Source: an uncultured Haloferula sp.
GTDB taxonomy: Bacteria > Verrucomicrobiota > Verrucomicrobiae > Verrucomicrobiales > Akkermansiaceae
NCBI GenBank assembly: GCA_946885645.1
Contig: CAMPGU010000152.1
Coordinates: forward strand, 1-9,756
Length of the DNA: 9,756 bases
Direction: 5' to 3'
The translations under genes were made by a program, and so were the position numbers. Under the pieces are notes generated by a model. It saw only the letters and a program-made list of their open reading frames with translations. It was not told the DNA's origin and did no database searches. Positions 6,927 through 9,756 of the stretch are shown here, one piece after another (positions within the stretch are counted from its first letter, which is position 1; every line of letters begins with the position of its first letter).

Positions 6927-7355
6927 CTAGCGCAGCTGGGAGGACTTTTTCAGCATGTCGTAAGGCGTGCCGCAGTACATGCAGCGGAAGCGCTGGAGGA
7001 AGAGGATGCCGAGGACGGCCGTATTGCCGTGGTTGAGCGGAGGCAAACGGAAAGCCTTGGCGTGCTTCGACGCACCGCCGTCGAGAAGCGGCGTCCCCTT
7101 GCACAGCGGGCAGCGCACCGAGCGCCGCCTGAAGAATGCCACCAGCCAGGAGACGATGCAGGCGAGCAAGGACACCATGAGGATCTGCACCGATCCCGGT
7201 ACCGGATTGAGGGCCAGTATCACCCCGCAAGTCAGCAGCGCGATAAGGCAAAGATAGTGGATCAAGGTGAAAAAGACCGCGACATGGTAAGGCCGCTTGT
7301 CATGGAGAGAGCGGGCGCGGGAGACCTGTGCGACGGCGATGGTGCGGGACGGCAT
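6927..7355 (-). CDS. Small two-TM membrane protein with zinc-ribbon cysteines, function unknown
   Basis: I do not recognise a named family for this 142-residue protein. After a basic N-terminus (MPSRTIAVAQVSRARSLHDK) come two hydrophobic segments, about 24-48 (VAVFFTLIHYLCLIALLTCGVI) and about 54-75 (SVQILMVSLLACIVSWLVAFF), separated by a short NPVPG turn. That predicts a hairpin in the inner membrane with both ends on the same side, probably the cytoplasm given the RRR after TM2. The C-terminal half has two CxxC knuckles, CPLC (82-85) and CMYC (125-128), 39 residues apart. Each is followed by a Gly-Thr-Pro (KGTP, CGTP), as in a zinc ribbon or rubredoxin-like fold. The start is the ATG at 7355; an in-frame TTG at 7400 would add an unremarkable 15 residues. 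There is no Shine-Dalgarno, and a 6-bp hairpin lies 3 bases before the start codon. Downstream of hppA on the same strand, with 145 bp between. Confidence 0.72.
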   Translation of the reverse strand: MPSRTIAVAQVSRARSLHDKRPYHVAVFFTLIHYLCLIALLTCGVILALNPVPGSVQILMVSLLACIVSWLVAFFRRRSVRCPLCKGTPLLDGGASKHAKAFRLPPLNHGNTAVLGILFLQRFRCMYCGTPYDMLKKSSQLR

Positions 7356-7358
7356 CTG

Positions 7359-7374
7359 TTTCGGAAGCCCGAAA
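7359..7374 (-). promoter_or_regulatory. Hairpin just before the zinc-ribbon gene start
   Basis: TTTCGG-GCTT-CCGAAA on the minus strand is a perfect 6-bp stem with a 4-base loop, ending 3 bases before the ATG at 7355. In RNA it would occupy the region where a ribosome binds. It could reduce translation, mark a 5' end, or be part of a terminator for transcripts coming from hppA; there is no T-run to support the last. The rest of the gap between hppA and this gene (7375-7500) shows no convincing promoter or terminator. Confidence 0.3.
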
Positions 7375-7500
7375 GAAGCCCATCGGCACGGGGTATGCAA
7401 GGGGCATGCCGCAGAATGTCGTAAGGGAATTTCCTATCGCATCTCCGGGCCGTGCTTTCGGCAGTTGCAAGCCGTTTACCGCGTACAAGATGCGCGAATC

Positions 7501-9561
7501 TTACGCAAAGAGGATCGGAATGATCAAAATCGCGAGGATGTTCACCACTTTGATCATCGGATTCACGGCCGGGCCCGCGGTGTCCTTGTAGGGATCTCCC
7601 ACGGTGTCGCCGGTGACGCTCGCGCGGTGGGCGATGGTCCCCTTGCCGCCGTGGTTTCCGTCCTCGATGTATTTCTTCGCGTTATCCCAGGCACCGCCGG
7701 ACGAAGTCATGGCAATGCCGAGAAACAGGCCGGTGACGATGGTGCCGACGAGCACGCCGCCGAGGGCGATATGGCCGAGCTGCGGGATCTTGGCGACGGC
7801 GATGACAAAGACGAGGGGCAAGAGAGCGGGAAGGATCATCTGCCGTAGCGCGGCCTTCGTCACGATGTCCACGCATTGCCCGTACTCCGGCTTATGGGTG
7901 CCGTCCAGGATTCCGGGATAGGCCTTGAGCTGGCGGCGCACCTCCTTCACCACGGCACCCGCCGCAGTACCCACCGCGTCCATGGCGTACGCCGTGAAGA
8001 TGAAGGGGAGAAGCCCGCCGATGAAGAGCCCGATGATGACCCGCGGATCCATCAGGTCGAAGGTGAAATCCTGCCTCAGATGCACCTTCAGTTCCTCCAC
8101 GTACGAGCCGAAGAGCACCATCGCCGCCAGACCGGCCGAAGCGATCGCGTACCCCTTGGTCACCGCTTTCATCGTATTGCCCACCGCGTCGAGCTGGTCG
8201 GTGATCTCGCGCACGGACGGGTCGAGATTGCTCATCACGGCGATGCCGCCGGCATTGTCGGTGATGGGGCCGAAGGCATCGAGCGAGATGATGATGCCGG
8301 AAAGGCTGAGCATGCTCACCACCGCGATCGCGATGCCGTAAAGGCCCGCTTCGGAATGGCAGTACCAGATGGATCCGGCGATGCAGAGAACCGGCAGCAG
8401 CGTGGCATGGTGGCCGGTGCTGATGCCCGCGATGATGTTCGTCGCGTGGCCGGTTTCGCACGCCCTCGCGAGCCGCCGCACCGGGCGATGGGCGGTGGAG
8501 GTGAAGTAGTTCGTGATGATGACGGTGGCGAAAGTAAGGCCGATCCCGACGAGCACGCAGTGGTAGAGCTGCGAGGCTCCCGCTTCCCGGCCCGCGAACG
8601 AGACCGGCTGGGGGAAAATCGTGGACGTGAGGGGCCAGAGCAGGATGGCGGAGACGATCCCGCTGATCGCCACTCCTCCCACCAGCGCGGCCGTGGCGGG
8701 GATGCGGGCGACATTCACGAAGAGGATGCCGAGCAGCGCACCCACGATCGAAATGCCGCAGATGAGAAAGGGGTAAACCAGCGGCTGCATGCCCGCGCCT
8801 GCGGCTGTTAGATAGCCCACGAGGACACCGCCGATCAGGCTCACGGCGTAGGTTTCGAAAACGTCAGCAGCCATGCCCGCGCAGTCTCCCACGTTGTCTC
8901 CCACGTTGTCGGCGATGGTGGCGGGATTCCGGGGATCGTCTTCTTGCAGGTTCTGCTCGATCTTGCCGACGAGATCGGCTCCGACATCCGCGGCCTTCGT
9001 ATAGATGCCTCCGCCGAGCCGCGCGAAGACGCTGATGAGCGAGCTACCGAGCGCGAGACCGACCAGCGAGTCCACCGCCACCCGCGTATTGCCGGAGATC
9101 TCCCGGATGAGGAGGAAAAATACCCCCACCGAAAGCAGCCCGAGCGCCACGACCAGCAATCCCGTGACCGCGCCGCCGTTGAAAGCGACGCGTAGCGCGG
9201 GATGATATCCGACCGACGCTGCCTGGGCGGTGCGGACGTTCGCCCTGACCGCCACCATCATCCCGATGTATCCCGCCGCCAGCGAGCATACCGCACCCAG
9301 CACGAAGCCCAGCGCCGTCTCCCACCCGCGCAGCCAGAAAACGGCGATCAGAAGCAGCCCGGCGATCACGGAGATGGTGATGAGTTGCCGGTGAAGATAT
9401 GCCTTCGCGCCGTCGAGAACGGCCTTGGCGATCTCTTCCATGCGTGAATTCCCTGCAGGTGCTGCGAGGACGATCCGAATCAAGTAAACGGCGGCGGCGA
9501 GTCCGAAGGCACCGAAGATCAGGGAGGTTCCGATGCCGTGGTCGGTCAGGAAATTCTGCAC
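7501..9561 (-). CDS. hppA: Membrane-bound ion-translocating pyrophosphatase HppA, K+-independent type
   Basis: HppA hydrolyses cytoplasmic pyrophosphate and pumps H+ (Na+ in some subfamilies) out across the inner membrane. With the GTG at 9561 it has 686 residues, normal for the 16-helix family. Substrate and metal motifs are all present: [18 protein letters not shown] (183-200), [19 protein letters not shown] (208-226), [14 protein letters not shown] (227-240), [13 protein letters not shown] (428-440), [12 protein letters not shown] (559-570), [12 protein letters not shown] (622-633) and [21 protein letters not shown] (651-671). The cation-dependence motif reads [10 protein letters not shown] (461-470): Lys465 and Thr468 match the K+-independent class, as does Cys227 in GDCAGMAAD. 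The name 'K+-stimulated sodium pump', often given by automatic pipelines, would therefore be misleading. The start is uncertain: GTG 9561 fits the family N-terminus, but the only good Shine-Dalgarno (9584-9588) is 22 bases away. An ATC at 9573 (10 bases) and an ATT at 9567 (16 bases) are in frame and closer, and TTG 9618 is a further option. Confidence 0.96.
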   Translation of the reverse strand: MQNFLTDHGIGTSLIFGAFGLAAAVYLIRIVLAAPAGNSRMEEIAKAVLDGAKAYLHRQLITISVIAGLLLIAVFWLRGWETALGFVLGAVCSLAAGYIGMMVAVRANVRTAQAASVGYHPALRVAFNGGAVTGLLVVALGLLSVGVFFLLIREISGNTRVAVDSLVGLALGSSLISVFARLGGGIYTKAADVGADLVGKIEQNLQEDDPRNPATIADNVGDNVGDCAGMAADVFETYAVSLIGGVLVGYLTAAGAGMQPLVYPFLICGISIVGALLGILFVNVARIPATAALVGGVAISGIVSAILLWPLTSTIFPQPVSFAGREAGASQLYHCVLVGIGLTFATVIITNYFTSTAHRPVRRLARACETGHATNIIAGISTGHHATLLPVLCIAGSIWYCHSEAGLYGIAIAVVSMLSLSGIIISLDAFGPITDNAGGIAVMSNLDPSVREITDQLDAVGNTMKAVTKGYAIASAGLAAMVLFGSYVEELKVHLRQDFTFDLMDPRVIIGLFIGGLLPFIFTAYAMDAVGTAAGAVVKEVRRQLKAYPGILDGTHKPEYGQCVDIVTKAALRQMILPALLPLVFVIAVAKIPQLGHIALGGVLVGTIVTGLFLGIAMTSSGGAWDNAKKYIEDGNHGGKGTIAHRASVTGDTVGDPYKDTAGPAVNPMIKVVNILAILIIPILFA

Positions 9562-9756
9562 GTTAATGTCGATGGGGTTTGGTCTCCTACAACATGATCC
9601 ATCCTCTCTAACTGACAAGCTGAAACGGGAGGCGGAGGCAGCGGCGAGGCCGGATGCCGCCGTTCCCGCCGGCGGCCGGGGAGAACGCAGTGCAATCGGC
9701 AAACGCTGGCCGGGCCGTCCCGGGCAGGGTCGCTATCGCTCCCGCCTTTCCGGAAG
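9562..9756 (-). promoter_or_regulatory. hppA leader and upstream region
   Basis: These 195 bases upstream of the chosen hppA start hold no gene I can support, although the hppA frame stays open through them. TTGTCA (9613-9618) matches a sigma70 -35 box at 5/6, but the hexamer 17 bases downstream (ATGTTG) is a poor -10. Near the outer end is a CCGGG-CCGT-CCCGG dyad (9710-9723) in very GC-rich sequence, which may belong to a neighbouring transcript. I see no recognisable riboswitch. The edge of the next gene is not visible. Confidence 0.3.
9583..9590 (-). promoter_or_regulatory. Shine-Dalgarno sequence for hppA
   Basis: GTAGGAGA on the minus strand contains AGGAG (9584-9588), the only good Shine-Dalgarno match before any gene in this window. 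No ATG, GTG or TTG in the hppA frame lies at the usual 5-10 base distance. Ten bases downstream is an in-frame ATC (9571-9573), then ATT (9565-9567), then GTG (9559-9561). Confidence 0.55.

Noticed and set aside
7876..8811. A 311-codon plus-strand frame opposite hppA
   Set aside because: His/Arg/Asp/Gly-rich low-complexity translation antisense to conserved HppA motifs; no evidence of coding.
1..9756. CRISPR arrays, tRNA/rRNA genes, insertion sequences, toxin-antitoxin or phage genes
   Set aside because: No regularly spaced repeats, no RNA-gene signatures, no transposase or integrase motifs, and no terminal inverted repeats were seen by reading; coding density and base composition look uniform.

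Overview
This is a high-GC chromosomal stretch carrying eight protein genes, all but one complete. The proteins point to a Gram-negative (diderm) bacterium with a DAP-type peptidoglycan. It has an outer-membrane LPS-assembly protein (LptD), the murein-recycling ligase Mpl and a membrane pyrophosphatase. The protein style, high GC and near absence of Shine-Dalgarno sequences suggest Verrucomicrobiota, perhaps a Luteolibacter-like member of the Verrucomicrobiaceae. That placement is inference from recall, not a database result.

Layout. Bases 1-125 (minus) hold the first 41 codons of a SnoaL/NTF2-like protein that runs off the window edge. Bases 215-3420 (minus) form a likely two-gene operon: lptD, then 11 bp later an NfsB-like nitroreductase. 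A 94-bp divergent promoter region (3421-3514) separates lptD from a plus-strand run: a TIGR01777-type SDR epimerase (3515-4432), a HAD-family hydrolase (4480-5361) and mpl (5508-6893). mpl converges, with a 33-bp gap, on a small minus-strand membrane protein with a two-CxxC zinc ribbon (6927-7355). Upstream of that on the minus strand is hppA (7501-9561), a membrane-bound ion-pumping pyrophosphatase. The remaining 195 bases are its leader and upstream region.

How the genes relate. LptD and Mpl both serve the cell envelope: LPS insertion into the outer membrane and reuse of murein tripeptide. HppA couples hydrolysis of biosynthetic pyrophosphate to ion export. The epimerase-like, HAD and nitroreductase proteins have unknown substrates. 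There is no sign of mobile elements, CRISPR, RNA genes, phage or secondary-metabolite clusters, and no gene-free stretch exceeds 300 bases.

I found no undescribed multi-gene system; this looks like core chromosome. The points worth a second look are molecular details: the puzzling hppA start, with a good Shine-Dalgarno but no AUG/GUG/UUG at a normal distance; the Lys/Thr signature of K+-independent pumps in HppA; a mature LptD with no cysteine at all; and the general lack of Shine-Dalgarno sequences at the other seven starts.
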